DNA of 64,000 bases. Origin: Streptomyces brevispora. Lineage in GTDB: Bacteria; Actinomycetota; Actinomycetes; Streptomycetales; Streptomycetaceae. The first letter of the stretch is position 1, and each line of letters opens with the position of its first letter. Location: positions 1,426,001-1,490,000 of the forward strand of contig NZ_VIWW01000001.1 of NCBI RefSeq assembly GCF_007829885.1. Reading direction: 5' to 3'. The position numbers and the translations under genes were made by a program. Below, piece by piece: positions 1 through 8,835 of this stretch. Under the pieces are notes generated by a model. It did no database searches. It was not told the origin of the DNA and worked only from the letters and a program-made list of their open reading frames with translations.

Positions 1-114
1 ACTCAAGCCCTCCTCCGCCTCGCCCGCCAACGCATCAGCGTCCTGTTCGCCATGCTCCGAGACGGCACCTTCTACGAACCCCGCACACCTGCGGACGTCG
101 AACTCGCCGCATGA
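1..114 (+). CDS. IS110-family transposase, C-terminal end (runs in from the left edge)
   Basis: The reading frame is open from the first base and ends at TGA 112-114, giving 37 residues that include LARQRISVLFAMLRDGTFYE. This resembles the C-terminus of IS110-type transposases, where a short helix is followed by the 'LRDGT.Y' tail. Only the tail is inside the window, so I cannot say whether the gene is whole. It lies directly left of the first tRNA-end repeat, so it marks the outer edge of the island seen here. Confidence 0.6.
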   Translation, partial: TQALLRLARQRISVLFAMLRDGTFYEPRTPADVELAA

Positions 115-149
115 CCTCAGCAACCAGCACCGGACCACTCGGCAGCTCA

Positions 150-562
150 TCGCGCACAAGACACGTGCGGAAGGGGCGATATCGCATCGATGCGGGGGGG
201 CGGGCAAAGCGCGGCGCCTTCCTGAACGGCCGGGGGACCGTTCCACGACGCTCCCACGGTGGCGTCGCTACAAAACCCCAGGTCAAAACCGTTCAGAGCT
301 CATCTTCAACGTGCCAAGACCCCCGTTCGCCACACCCCCGTGAGGCGAACGCCACACGCGAAACGCCTCCGCGAAACGCGTTTCTCCAGGTCAGAACGAT
401 TCTTCCTGGGGATGCTGGGTGGGGCGGGTGGGACTCGAACCTATCCCGGTGATGCGTCTCACCTGCGGTTCACCGACAGAGCGGACAAACACCCCCGTCT
501 CGATCCGGCTGCGTCCCACTCGCTCCTTCACGATCCCAAGCGGTTAGGCGTTCGCCACACCG
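150..562. repeat. tRNA-3'-end repeat, copy a
   Basis: Bases 420-441 match the 3' end and T-arm of the CAT-anticodon tRNA at 58060-58133 (core ggggcgggtgggactcgaac). The DNA left of the core, from about 150, is homologous to copy b at 1670-1974, including 'gcgatatcgcatcgatgcgg' and a 'ggccg(t/g)gggaccg' block. Right of the core lies a second conserved arm (gcgtctcacctgcgg to ggttaggcgttcgccacac) shared with copies c, d and e. This is the arrangement expected of an attachment-site scar at a tRNA 3' end. No gene is seen between 115 and about 785. Confidence 0.75.
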
Positions 563-784
563 CTCACCCGCCCGGCTTCCCCAGGCAACCACGTCATCCC
601 AGCGAACAGCTCCGCGGGGCCACACGTGAACACCAGCGCGGCCCGGCCGCACCAAGCCGAACGGGAGCACACGCCCACCCAGGCGCGCTTTCCGCCTCGT
701 TCGTTTCCTCGTTGGCTGCGGTCGGGGCGCAACGACGGCCCAGCAAGGCGCTTCCCCACGATCACCAGGCCGATGGCGACGACC

Positions 785-985
785 TCGGCGGCCTGGTAGT
801 AGCCGGTCGTCAGGCGGTGTCGAGAGACGCACCGCTCGGCCGCTTCGCCGCGGTTGCGCCACAGGTTGAACCGGTCGGCGACCTGGACGGCGGTGGGCGC
901 CCCGATGCCGGCCCCTTCAGCGAAGAACGGAGCGCGGTCGCAGCAGGACGACCTCGACTCCCGGGCGGTCAGGCTCGTGCGTCCC
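785..985 (-). pseudogene. ISL3-family transposase fragment
   Basis: The minus strand encodes APFFAEGAGIGAPTAVQVAD followed by RFNLWRNRGEAAERCVSRHR, closely resembling the ISL3 transposase segment around the first catalytic residues. The preceding 'PGVEVV' piece lies in another frame, so there is a frameshift near 950. No start, stop or terminal repeats remain. It is a relic abutting the 3' end of the vapC gene. Confidence 0.55.
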
Positions 986-1376
986 GTTGCTGCACTTCCT
1001 TGAGGACCGCCGCCACCGTGGCGAAGTCGTTGTCCACGTGGAGCACCGTGTGACCGTGGTGGACCGCTGTCGCACACACCAAGAGGTCGATGGCTCCGGC
1101 GGCGCGGTGCTGCGCTCGCTGGGTGAGCTTGTACTGCGCGGTTTCGACCCAGCGCCACGCGTTCTTGGGAACCGGCGAGAGATGGCAGAGATCATCCATC
1201 TCTTCGGCCAACTCGTCCCGATGGGCCGGACTTGTGGCCGAGTAGAGGAACTCCGCCCTCGTAGGCTCGCAGATATGGAACACGCCGGCAGCGATGTGCC
1301 CTTCCCAGGACCGCAACGCCCCCGGCGTACGGAAGAGGTACCACAGGGCGGACGTGTCGAGGAGGTACGTGATCAC
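969..1376 (-). CDS. VapC-type PIN-domain toxin (unit 1)
   Basis: A 135-residue PIN-domain protein, expected to act as a metal-dependent ribonuclease toxin. The acidic residues expected for the fold are visible: Asp in LLDTSALW near the N-terminus, Glu in TRAEFLYS near residue 42, Asp in IDLLVCATA near residue 97, and Asp in HVDNDF near residue 115. The start overlaps the antitoxin stop by 4 bp (ATGA), the usual coupling of a vapBC operon. A near-identical C-terminal fragment exists at 54226-54345, so a related toxin gene once lay in another island unit. Confidence 0.85.
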   Translation of the reverse strand: MITYLLDTSALWYLFRTPGALRSWEGHIAAGVFHICEPTRAEFLYSATSPAHRDELAEEMDDLCHLSPVPKNAWRWVETAQYKLTQRAQHRAAGAIDLLVCATAVHHGHTVLHVDNDFATVAAVLKEVQQRDARA

Positions 1377-1606
1377 TCGAAGGCTGCCCGCCGGGCGCGC
1401 TTGGCCGCTGCATGAGCCGTAGCCGCAGCCTCGAACTCGCCCCGCTCACCCCGCGCAGCCAGCTTCTCGGCAGCCTCCAGCCGCTTGATGCGCGCCACAT
1501 AGTCCCGCAGAGCCCCGTTGACCGTCTCCTTCTTCGTCGAAACACCCATGAGCCGCATCGCCTCGGCCAACGCCTCATCATCGAGATCGACCTGGGTCAC
1601 AGACAT
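1373..1606 (-). CDS. VapB-type antitoxin (unit 1)
   Basis: A 77-residue protein (MSVTQVDLDDEALAEAMRLM...) of the small VapB/DUF2191-like family: a short N-terminal strand and helices that would form a ribbon-helix-helix type DNA-binding dimer, then a charged Ala/Arg-rich tail that would wrap the toxin. I chose the ATG at 1606 because a GAGGGG element sits 8 bases upstream; a GTG three codons earlier lacks spacing. It precedes vapC with a 4-bp overlap. Its promoter region lies only about 60 bp from the next tRNA-end repeat (copy b). Confidence 0.8.
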   Translation of the reverse strand: MSVTQVDLDDEALAEAMRLMGVSTKKETVNGALRDYVARIKRLEAAEKLAARGERGEFEAAATAHAAAKRARRAAFE

Positions 1607-1669
1607 ACCAGCCACCCCTCACCACGAGTCCGCGATGTACATAACCATGATACGTCACCAACATTCGCG

Positions 1670-1974
1670 GCGGCAGTTCATTAAGCACGAGGCAGACCAG
1701 GTGCGGAGGGGGCGATGTCGCGTCGATGCGGTGGGGTTGGGCGCAGTGCGGCGTCTCCCTCAACGGCCGTGGGACCGTTCCACGACGCTCCCACGGAGGC
1801 ATCGCCACAAAACCCCAGCTCGAAGCTGTTCAGCGCTCGTCTTTGCTGTGTGAGGACTGGCGTTCGCCGCACCTCCGTGGAGTGTCCGCCGCACGCAAAA
1901 CGCCCCCGGAAAACACGTTTCCCCAGGTCACAACGATTCTGCCTGGGGTTGCTCGGTGGGGCGGGTGGGACTCG
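1670..1974. repeat. tRNA-3'-end repeat, copy b
   Basis: This is the second copy. Homology with copy a starts near 1670 (cggcagttcatt.aagcac), continues through 'ggccgtgggaccgttccacg' and 'tttccccaggtcacaacgat', and reaches the tRNA core at 1957-1974, where the match stops inside the T-arm (gggactcg). The right-hand conserved arm is missing, unlike copies a, c, d and e. Copies a and b are direct repeats about 1.5 kb apart that bracket the vapBC pair. Apart from this repeat I see nothing in 1607-2141. Confidence 0.75.
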
Positions 1975-2141
1975 TGTCGGGGGCGTCTGAACTCGGACCC
2001 ACTTTGGTCGGTTGAATCGTGACCCGTGTGGCGTGTGGTTGTGGTGGTTCAGTCGGTTTCTGTGGTGGCGGTGGGGACACGGCCGAGTTGCCGTCCGCGT
2101 CCGCGCATGCGATACGAGTCGCCTTTCACCCGTGGACCCCC

Positions 2142-2400
2142 ATGGACACCACGGGCGACGACAGGCCCGACGTCGTCGCCCTGGCCACCGACGGTGCCCG
2201 GGTGCCCCCTCAGGACGACGGCGAGCTGCTCCTCAAGGCGTTCGGACACGGCAAGCAGGTGGGCGGGTGGGTTGCCGACAAGCACCCCCGCCTCCTCGTC
2301 GACACCATCGGCGACGGCAGACTCGACATCGTCGGCTGCTACGACGGCGGATTCGTCGCCGGGGTGTGCCGACTGAGGTTGGGTACTCATGTCGGGAGGC
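2142..2400 (+). pseudogene. FG-GAP/VCBS repeat protein fragment
   Basis: One frame encodes two FG-GAP-like units: MDTTGDDRPDVVALATDGAR and, about 50 residues later, DTIGDGRLDIVGCYDGGF. The D-x-x-G-D-G-R-x-D-(I/V) calcium-loop signature is typical of secreted Streptomyces VCBS/FG-GAP proteins, which usually carry several repeats and a signal peptide. Here only about 80 residues remain, with no signal peptide or plausible start, and the frame runs into unrelated sequence after VAGVCRL. I treat it as a relic. Confidence 0.6.
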
Positions 2401-2486
2401 TCTCTCGGCCGTGATCCACGGCGGCGACTGGGGCACATCGCTGCAGGTCGGAGAGTTCTAGACGGATACGATCTCAGATTCAAATC

Positions 2487-2519
2487 GGACTCGAGTCCGC
2501 ACTCAAGCTAGACTAGAAT
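2487..2519 (+). promoter_or_regulatory. Putative hicAB promoter with palindromic operator
   Basis: A perfect 12-bp palindrome ggactcgagtcc (2487-2498) overlaps a possible -35, and TAGAAT (2514-2519) sits about 8 bases before the GTG start of hicA. The spacing suggests a short or absent leader and operator-mediated autorepression by the HicB-like protein. This is inferred from sequence only. Confidence 0.4.
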
Positions 2520-2526
2520 CACTGAC

Positions 2527-2724
2527 GTGAAGCGTAGAGACCTCATGAAGCGGCTGAAGCAGATCGCAGCTGAGAAGGAGGTTGACTTCACGGGACCGGA
2601 AGGCAGCGGACGTGGTCGGCATGAGACGTACAAGATCGGCGCCGCCAAAGTCCATGTCCCCCGGCACTCCGAGATCACGGAGGGCACCGCCGCATCGATC
2701 ATCCGGACGGCCGAGGAGGCGTGA
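2527..2724 (+). CDS. hicA: HicA-type mRNA interferase toxin
   Basis: A 65-residue basic protein starting at GTG 2527 (VKRRDLMKRLKQIAAEKEVD...). It has the HicA double-stranded-RNA-binding-like layout: an N-terminal helix, a Gly-rich loop (GPEGSGRGRHETYKIG), and the catalytic-histidine strand in KVHVPRHSEI, where the 'PRH' His is at about residue 47. The length is normal for HicA. HicB follows 56 bp downstream in the same direction. The pair sits at the left end of the 44.8 kb unit, where it could stabilise the island. Confidence 0.75.
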   Translation: MKRRDLMKRLKQIAAEKEVDFTGPEGSGRGRHETYKIGAAKVHVPRHSEITEGTAASIIRTAEEA

Positions 2725-2780
2725 GCCTCCTCGGCCTCCGGGCCAACCGTCTTCAACTGAGTGAAAAAGGGGCGCACTGA

Positions 2781-3266
2781 ATGACCACGCACAAGGCAAC
2801 AGCAGAGCGTCAGGGACGCTTTTGGGTCGTGAGCATCGACGGCCTTCCAAAAGGAGAGCAGAACGTCACGCAGGGCCTCACCTGGACCGAGGCCCACGAC
2901 AACGCGCGGGATCTGGTCAGCCTCGTTCTGGATATCGAGGACGATCCGACTGCCTACACCGTCGAACTCATCCCGGGCGACCCGGCGATGTTCAAGGTCG
3001 TGCGGGAGGCCGAAGAGGCCGACGTCGCCGCACGGGAGGCGGAGAGGCGTCGCCGCGTAGCGATGACACGAGCAGCAAAGACACTCGTCGGCCTCGGGCT
3101 GACGCAGGCCGAGGCCGGTCGCATGCTCGGCGTCACACACCAGCGCATTGCCCAGCTCGCACCCAAGGCACCGAACAAGAGCGCCAAGAAGAAGCCTGTT
3201 GCCGCGCCTGACAGGCATGACGTGAGGGGTGGTTCTGCTGACGCGTCCGACTCGCCGCCTGGCTGA
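2781..3266 (+). CDS. hicB: HicB-like antitoxin with C-terminal HTH
   Basis: A 161-residue protein. The N-terminal half (residues 1-75, with FWVVSIDGLPKGEQNVTQGL) has the partial RNase-H-like HicB fold. The middle is a charged helix, and residues about 92-120 (LVGLGLTQAEAGRMLGVTHQ) form a helix-turn-helix suited to binding the hicAB operator. The C-terminus is Lys/Pro rich and probably disordered. It follows hicA, the common order for hicAB. I am confident of the pair, less so of whether HicB repeats additional regulation. Confidence 0.7.
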   Translation: MTTHKATAERQGRFWVVSIDGLPKGEQNVTQGLTWTEAHDNARDLVSLVLDIEDDPTAYTVELIPGDPAMFKVVREAEEADVAAREAERRRRVAMTRAAKTLVGLGLTQAEAGRMLGVTHQRIAQLAPKAPNKSAKKKPVAAPDRHDVRGGSADASDSPPG

Positions 3267-3417
3267 GTTCAACTGTCCTGGTCGGGATGTATCGGTGTGC
3301 CAGCGGTTCTGCCGCTCACGAGGTCGGAGGGGTCAAGGCCCCCGCCCGCCGGCACACCCGCAATCGGCTCGGCCGCCCTGGATCAGTGCGGCCGAGCACA
3401 GCAGACCATCATGGCTG

Positions 3418-4446
3418 TCAGGCGGTACGGGCCGCGGCGAGGTCGAGGGCGATGTCGGTGATCATGTCCTCCTGGCCGCCGACCATCTTGCGACGGCCCA
3501 CCTCTACGAGGACAGCGCGGGTATCGAGGCCGTGACGAGCGGCGGCGGCTTCGGCGTGGCGCAGGAAGCTGGAGTAGACCCCGGCGTAGCCGAGGGTGAG
3601 GGTCTCCCGGTCCACTCGGACGTCACGGTCCTGCAGAGGACGGACGATGTCGTCGGCGGCGTCCATCAGCGGGAACAGGTCGCAGCCGTGTTCCCAGCCC
3701 ATGAGGTCGGCGACCGCGACGAACGCCTCCAGGGGGCAGTTACCGGCGCCTGCGCCCTGTCCGGCCAGTGACGCGTCCACGCGGGTGGCGCCTTCCTCCA
3801 CGGCGACGACGGTGTTGGCGACGCCGAGAGCGAGGTTGTGATGGGCGTGGATGCCGGTCTCGGTACGCGGGTCGAGGACGTCACGGTAGGCGCGGAAGCG
3901 ATCGCGCACCCCGTCCATGGTCAGCCGGCCACCGGAGTCGGTGACGTAGACGCAGTTGGCGCCGTAGGACTCCATGAGCTTGGCCTGGCGGGCGAGTTCG
4001 GCGGGCTCGGCCATATGGGACATCATCAGGAACCCGGCCACGTCCATGCCCATCTCGCGGGCGGCGGCGATGTGCTGGGCGGAGATGTCGGCCTCGGTGC
4101 AGTGGGTGGCGACGCGCACCGAGCGGATGCCGAGGGAGTGGGCCTGCTTCAGCTCGTGCAGGGTGCCGATGCCGGGCAGCAGCAGGGTGGTGGGGATCGC
4201 GTGGGTCACGGCATCGCAGACGGCCTCGATCCACTCCCAGTCGGTGTGGGCACCGACGCCGTAGGTGATGCTCGAGCCGGCCAGACCGTCGCCATGGGCG
4301 ATCTCGATCGCAGCGACGCCGGAAGCGTCCAGAGCGCCGGCAATGGTGCGGGCCTGCTCCACGGTGTACCGGTGCCGGACGGCGTGCATGCCGTCCCGGA
4401 GGGTGACGTCCTGGACGTACAGAGGGGTTGTGGGGCTCGTGGTCAT
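3418..4446 (-). CDS. 4-hydroxy-2-oxovalerate aldolase
   Basis: A 342-residue class II pyruvate aldolase of the DmpG/BphI/MhpE/HsaF family, which splits 4-hydroxy-2-oxoacids to pyruvate and an aldehyde at the end of meta-cleavage pathways. [10 protein letters not shown] (residues 16-25) carries the metal-binding Asp and the catalytic His; [14 protein letters not shown] (about residue 205) supplies two metal-ligand histidines. The length is normal and the frame is intact. Family members channel their aldehyde to a partner acylating dehydrogenase, but that partner, overlapping by 4 bp upstream, is truncated here, so the complex cannot form in the usual way. Confidence 0.9.
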   Translation of the reverse strand: MTTSPTTPLYVQDVTLRDGMHAVRHRYTVEQARTIAGALDASGVAAIEIAHGDGLAGSSITYGVGAHTDWEWIEAVCDAVTHAIPTTLLLPGIGTLHELKQAHSLGIRSVRVATHCTEADISAQHIAAAREMGMDVAGFLMMSHMAEPAELARQAKLMESYGANCVYVTDSGGRLTMDGVRDRFRAYRDVLDPRTETGIHAHHNLALGVANTVVAVEEGATRVDASLAGQGAGAGNCPLEAFVAVADLMGWEHGCDLFPLMDAADDIVRPLQDRDVRVDRETLTLGYAGVYSSFLRHAEAAAARHGLDTRAVLVEVGRRKMVGGQEDMITDIALDLAAARTA

Positions 4447-4990
4447 CGGGATGCCACCTCCGGGGTGCGGTGTGCGGCCATGCGCTCGGCGGTGCGCAGG
4501 GCGGCCGAGGTCATGATGTCGAGGTTGCCGGCGTAGGCCGGCAAGTAGTGGGCGGCGCCCTCCACCTCGAGGAAGACCGACACCTTCGCGGCCCCGCCGG
4601 ACCGGGAGTCGGACGGAAGCAGCGAGCGCAGCGGGTCATCGGCGGCCACCCGGTCGAACTGCACCTTCTGCTTGAGGCGGTAACCGGGGACGTAGGCCTG
4701 GACGCGGGCGATCATCTCCTCCACCGAGGCGGTGACCGCGGCGTCGTCGCAGTCACCGACCAGGCAGTGCACGGTGTCCCGCATGATCAACGGGGGCTCG
4801 GCCGGGTTGAGGACGATGATGGCCTTGCCGCGGGCCGCTCCGCCGACCTTCTCGATGGCGGCGGAGGTGGTCTCGGTGAACTCGTCGATGTTGGCCCGGG
4901 TTCCGGGACCGGCCGAGCGGGAGGAGATCGAGGCGACGATCTCCCCGTAGTGGACCGGCGTCACCGCGGCGACGGCGGCGACGACGGGGG
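4443..4990 (-). pseudogene. Acetaldehyde dehydrogenase (acylating), C-terminal part only
   Basis: About 180 residues from [20 protein letters not shown] to the stop match the C-terminal two thirds of DmpF/BphJ/HsaG enzymes ([38 protein letters not shown]). The N-terminal NAD-binding part and the catalytic cysteine motif (usually TCGGQATIP) are missing. The frame is instead continuous with the C-terminus of the upstream hydratase, so one deletion joined the two genes in frame near 4990. Without the cysteine it cannot be an aldehyde dehydrogenase. It overlaps the aldolase start by 4 bp. Confidence 0.8.
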
Positions 4991-5570
4991 CGGACGCGAA
5001 CACGGTCGAGACCGTGCCGAGTCCTTCGATGTGTGCCGAGAACTCGTCGCCCTCAGTGGCGACAGCCATGGGCCCGAGGGCGCCGGTCAGGACGACGTCG
5101 CCGGCACGCAGCGGATCGCCCAGGGCCGGCGAGGGTCGAGGCGAGCCAGAGGGCGGCGGTGAGCGGGCTGCCCAGACAGTCGGCGCCGGTCCCCCGCGAG
5201 ACCGTCTCGCCGTTCTTCGTCAGCGTCATCCGTACGGCACGCAGGTCGACTCGGTCGAGCGGTACAGGGGTGCCGCCGAGGACGAACAGACCGCTGGAGG
5301 CGTTGTCGGCGACGGTGTCGACGATGGGTGATGTCCCACCCTGCGATGCGGCTGTCGACGATCTCCAGTGCGGGCAGTGCGAAGGCGGTGGCCCGCAGCA
5401 GGTCGGCGACCGTCGGGTCCCGGTGCTGCAGATCCGCGCCCAGCACCAGGGCCACCTCGGCCTCGACCTTCGGCTGCAACAGCCGGCCGGCCTCGATCGG
5501 CCGCCCCTGGGGCACCGCCATGTCGGCGAACAGCGCGCCCAAGTCGGGCTGGTCGACGCCGGTGACCACT
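4991..5570 (-). pseudogene. 2-oxopent-4-enoate hydratase, decayed
   Basis: The minus strand encodes successive pieces of a DmpE/MhpD/HsaE hydratase: [80 protein letters not shown] and [13 protein letters not shown]. Two frameshifts separate them, one near 5325 and one near 5125 (an extra C). The N-terminus is lost at about 5570, where plus-strand IclR sequence begins. The last codons are fused to the aldehyde dehydrogenase remnant. The gene is dead, but the order hydratase-dehydrogenase-aldolase is the usual lower meta-cleavage order. Confidence 0.8.
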
Positions 5571-6360
5571 ACATCGCGCTCGGCGAGGTCCGCTCTCTGG
5601 ACGTGCAGCGGCCGACCTCTCCGCTGCTCTTCTTCCAGGGCGGCTTCGGCGGCTTCGCGCAATCGTCGTTCCTGGCACCGGCCGACCACGACCTGATCCG
5701 GGCCGCCCGGCTCAGCGAGGCGGCGATGGAGCCGCTGGCCGCCCTGGCCGCCGAGGAGTCGGCCGATGTCTCGCTGCTCGCGCTGGGCGGCGACCACGAC
5801 GTGGTGATCGGTACCGAGCGCGGCTCGGCGACGCGCACCTATTTCGAGATCGGCCTGCGGCTGCCGCATCTGCCGCCGACAGGCGCGGTACACCTCGACC
5901 CCGGGGACGAAGCCGCCGTCACCCGCTGGCTGGACCGGCTGCCGCGCAAGGACGACGCCGCGCGCGAGCGCTGCCGGGAGATCCTGGAACGGGTGGCCGT
6001 CCAGGGCTACTCGCTCAACCTGGTGGGCCACGGCCCGGACCAGAGACCTGGCAGGGCGTCACGCGGTACATCCACGGCGAGCCGACACCGCAACGCCAGC
6101 GTCAGGTGCTCACCATGCACCTGGACCACCTCGACTACTACGAGCCCGAGCTGGATCCGGACGACACCTACGACGTCCGCTCCATCACGGTGGCGGTGCC
6201 GTTGGACGGCGCCCCGCGGCTGGCGGTGCGGATGTCCTTCCCGCCGGGAGGGGCCGACGGCGCGACCGTCGCCCGGTGGGGCGCCCAGGTGCGCGACCGG
6301 GCCGCCGAGGTCGCCGACCTGATCCAGATCCGGTTCGGCCAGGACCGTGTGCTGGGCTGA
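5571..6360 (+). pseudogene. IclR-family regulator, truncated and frameshifted
   Basis: Plus-strand sequence from about 5571 encodes an IclR effector-binding region ([57 protein letters not shown]). The N-terminal helix-turn-helix is gone, replaced by hydratase DNA. Near 6040 the frame shifts by one; the second frame continues [18 protein letters not shown] to the stop at 6360 (DLIQIRFGQDRVLG). IclR proteins commonly control aromatic catabolic operons, so this was probably the local regulator. It cannot bind DNA now. Confidence 0.65.
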
Positions 6361-6393
6361 ACCCACCCTCAGAGAACGACTGCAAGGAGAGAC

Positions 6394-7272
6394 ATGACCG
6401 CCCGTGTCACCGCCCTGGGTTACCTACAGTTCACGGCCACCGACCTCGACCACTGGCAGGACTTCGGCCGGCGGGTGCTCGGGCTGATGGCCGACCGCCG
6501 CAGCGACGACCGCCTGCTGTTCCGCATCGACGAGAAGGCCTACCGGCTCGAGGTGCGCCCCGGCGAGCGGGGCGGCGTCTCGGCGGTCGGCTGGGAGACC
6601 AAGGGACCCGTCGAGCTCGCCGAACTGGAGGCGCGCCTGGTCGCCGCCGGATACGAGGTGACCCGGCCCGGCAAGGCAGTGGCCAAGGAACGGATGGTCT
6701 CGGACCTGATCCGCTTCCGTGACCCCGACGACTGCTACGACCACGAGATCTTCTGGGGCCTGAGCACCTCATCGGTGCGGTTCGCCTCCCCGATCGGCGC
6801 GGAGTTCGTCGCCGGGAGCGAGGGCCTGGGACACGTACTGCAGGTGGTCTCGGACCGTGCCCGCTACGAGTCGCTCTCCCTCGACGTGCTGGGCTTCCGG
6901 CTCTCCGACCACGTCGACCTCGCCCCGGGCCTGGCGGCGACGTTCCTGCACTGCAACCCGCGCCACCACTCCTTCGCCTTCGCCCCGAAGGTGGAGGGCC
7001 GCCCGCTGGGCGTGGGCCACTTCATGCTCGAGGTCACCGACCTCGACGTGATCGGCCGGGCGATGGAGCACATCGAGGACGAGCCGCACCGCCTGCTGAA
7101 GACGTTCGGTCGGCACAGCAACGACCGGATGACCAGCTTCTACCTGCTGACCCCGTCCGACGTGGGACTCGAGTTCGGCACCGGCGGCATCAAGATCGAC
7201 GACGAGACGTGGACGCCCACGCGGTACGACACCGCGCACTTCTGGGGCCACCACTCCGTCGACCACCACTGA
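6394..7272 (+). CDS. Extradiol (meta-cleavage) ring dioxygenase, VOC family
   Basis: 292 residues, the usual length of two-domain BphC/HsaC type dioxygenases. Expected iron ligands are present in the C-terminal domain: His in GLGHVLQVV (about residue 148), His in HHSFAF or GVGHFMLEVT (about residues 192-211), and Glu in VGLEFGTGG (about residue 266). It would open a catecholic ring next to the hydroxyls. The ATG at 6394 follows AAGGAGAG. It is one of the few intact genes in the meta-cleavage block and is followed by the broken oxygenase and the hydrolase. Confidence 0.88.
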   Translation: MTARVTALGYLQFTATDLDHWQDFGRRVLGLMADRRSDDRLLFRIDEKAYRLEVRPGERGGVSAVGWETKGPVELAELEARLVAAGYEVTRPGKAVAKERMVSDLIRFRDPDDCYDHEIFWGLSTSSVRFASPIGAEFVAGSEGLGHVLQVVSDRARYESLSLDVLGFRLSDHVDLAPGLAATFLHCNPRHHSFAFAPKVEGRPLGVGHFMLEVTDLDVIGRAMEHIEDEPHRLLKTFGRHSNDRMTSFYLLTPSDVGLEFGTGGIKIDDETWTPTRYDTAHFWGHHSVDHH

Positions 7273-7302
7273 CCCGACTGCCACACCAGAGAGGAAGGCG
7301 CC

Positions 7303-7928
7303 ATGAACGCCGTGCTTGACCGCGTGATGGAACACGCCGAGCTGCTGGAGAGCGACGGACCTGTGTCCGAGGGACTCGGCCGGGTCAGCGACGAGGTCGC
7401 TGCCGTGCTGCGCGAGTCCGGTGTGATCCGGATGCTCCAGCCCCGTGACTTCGGCGGCTTCGAGTCCCACCCGACCGACTTCCTGCGCACCGCCTACGAG
7501 ATCGGCCAGCGCAACGGTGCGGCCGGCTGGGTCACCGGCGTGGTGGGCGTGCACCCGCACGAGCTCGCCCAGGGCGACCCGCGGATGCAGCGCGAGATCT
7601 AGGGCGAGGACCCCGACACCTGGGTCGCCTCGCCGTACGCCCCGATGGGCCGGGCGCGGCCGGTGGAGGGCGGCTACGTCTTCAACGGCCGCTGGCCGTT
7701 CTCCTCGGGGACCGACCACTGCCAGTGCGTGATGATCGGCGGCCTGATCACCGACCAGATCTTCAAGGTCAGCGGCGGCTCCCAGCTGCACGCGAAGAAC
7801 CCGATGCAGCGATGTGGCGCGACTGCCAGAGCGCCCTGCACCACGTGCAGAACTACGCCGGCCCGCTGTATCAGGCCTACGGCATGAACTACTTCGGCGG
7901 CGAGATGCCTGCGGCGGTGAAGGTCTGA
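7303..7928 (+). pseudogene. HsaA-like flavin-dependent oxygenase, broken three ways
   Basis: The N-terminal 99 residues (LDRVMEHAELLESDGPVSEG, DFLRTAYEIGQRNGAAGWVT) match acyl-CoA-dehydrogenase-like monooxygenases such as HsaA. TAG at 7600-7602 stands where the family has Trp (TGG>TAG). After GGLITD the sequence jumps to the C-terminal QIFKVSGGSQLHAKNPMQR, an internal loss of roughly 180 codons. A missing C at about 7811 shifts the frame before MWRDCQSALHHVQNYAGP. The remnant stop overlaps the next gene's ATG, so the original operon junction is preserved. Confidence 0.8.
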
Positions 7929-8797
7929 TGACGGTCGGCATCCACGAACCGCTCACCCGGGAGTCCACGTCCCGGTTCGTCACGGTCGACGGCACCCGTA
8001 TCCACTACCACGAGGCGGGCACCGGCCCGGAGGTCCTGCTGTGCGTCCACGGCGGGGCGCCCGGGGCCTCGGGCTGGGGCAACTTCGGCACGAATCTCGC
8101 CGAGCTGTCCCGGCATGCCCGGGTCCTGGTCGTCGACCTGCCCGGCTACGGCCGGTCCGACGCCATCGAGCTGTCCGGCGGCAAGTACCGGCCCTACGCC
8201 GACGTGTTCGCCGCGATGCTCTCCGAGCTGGGCATCGCGCGAGCGAGCGTGGTCGGCCTCGCGACCAACGGCGCGGTCGCGATGGCCCTGCACCACGCCG
8301 AACGCGTGGACCGGCTGGTGCTGGTCTCCAGCGCCGGCGGGGTGCCGCTGTTCAGCACGATGCCCTCCGAGGCCCAGAAGGCGATCCGCTCCTACTACGC
8401 GGGCGAGGGCCCGTCGCGGGAGAAGATGCGCGCCTACCTGCGGATGATGATGTTCGACCCCGGGCTGGTCACCGACGAACTCGTCGAGGAGCGGTACCAG
8501 GAATCGGTCGCCGGCGGCGAGGAGCGCCGGGCCGGTGCCGAGTCGGCGGGTGTGCCGGCCGAGCCGCTGCGGCAGGAGCTGGGCCGGATCGCGGTGCCGA
8601 CGCTGGTCGTCTGGGGCACCGAGAACCGGGTGCAGGGCTTCGACAACGCCCTCTTCCTGCTCAAGCAGATCCCCGACGCCCAGCTGCACCTGTTCAAGCG
8701 CACCGGACTGTGGGTGCCCCACGAACGCGCCTCGGAGTTCACCTCGCTGGTGCTCGGATTCCTCGCCGAGCGTACGTCCGGCCCGGCCGCCGCCTGA
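7928..8797 (+). CDS. Meta-cleavage-product hydrolase homologue without a catalytic triad
   Basis: A full-length 289-residue alpha/beta-hydrolase, clearly of the BphD/HsaD group (CVHGGAPGASGWGNFGTNLA, VVDLPGYGRSDAIELSGGKY). All three triad positions are substituted: the nucleophile motif GNS(L/M)GG reads GLATNGA (Ser to Ala), the acid motif G-R-E-D-R-V reads GTENRV (Asp to Asn), and the base motif CGHW reads TGLW (His to Leu). The frame is intact, which fits a conserved pseudoenzyme or a changed chemistry better than simple decay. ATG 7928 overlaps the preceding stop (ATGA-type). Confidence 0.85.
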   Translation: MTVGIHEPLTRESTSRFVTVDGTRIHYHEAGTGPEVLLCVHGGAPGASGWGNFGTNLAELSRHARVLVVDLPGYGRSDAIELSGGKYRPYADVFAAMLSELGIARASVVGLATNGAVAMALHHAERVDRLVLVSSAGGVPLFSTMPSEAQKAIRSYYAGEGPSREKMRAYLRMMMFDPGLVTDELVEERYQESVAGGEERRAGAESAGVPAEPLRQELGRIAVPTLVVWGTENRVQGFDNALFLLKQIPDAQLHLFKRTGLWVPHERASEFTSLVLGFLAERTSGPAAA

Positions 8798-8835
8798 ACC
8801 CGCCCGAGCCGGGCGCGAGATCCAAGGAGAAGAAG

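Noticed and set aside
544..1158. Long minus-strand frame across the vapC 3' region as one gene
   Set aside because: It only contains an out-of-frame ISL3 scrap and overlaps vapC in another frame; no start or ribosome site.
5033..6322. Single 429-codon plus-strand gene
   Set aside because: Its first half is antisense to the hydratase remnant; only the part after about 5571 has IclR features.
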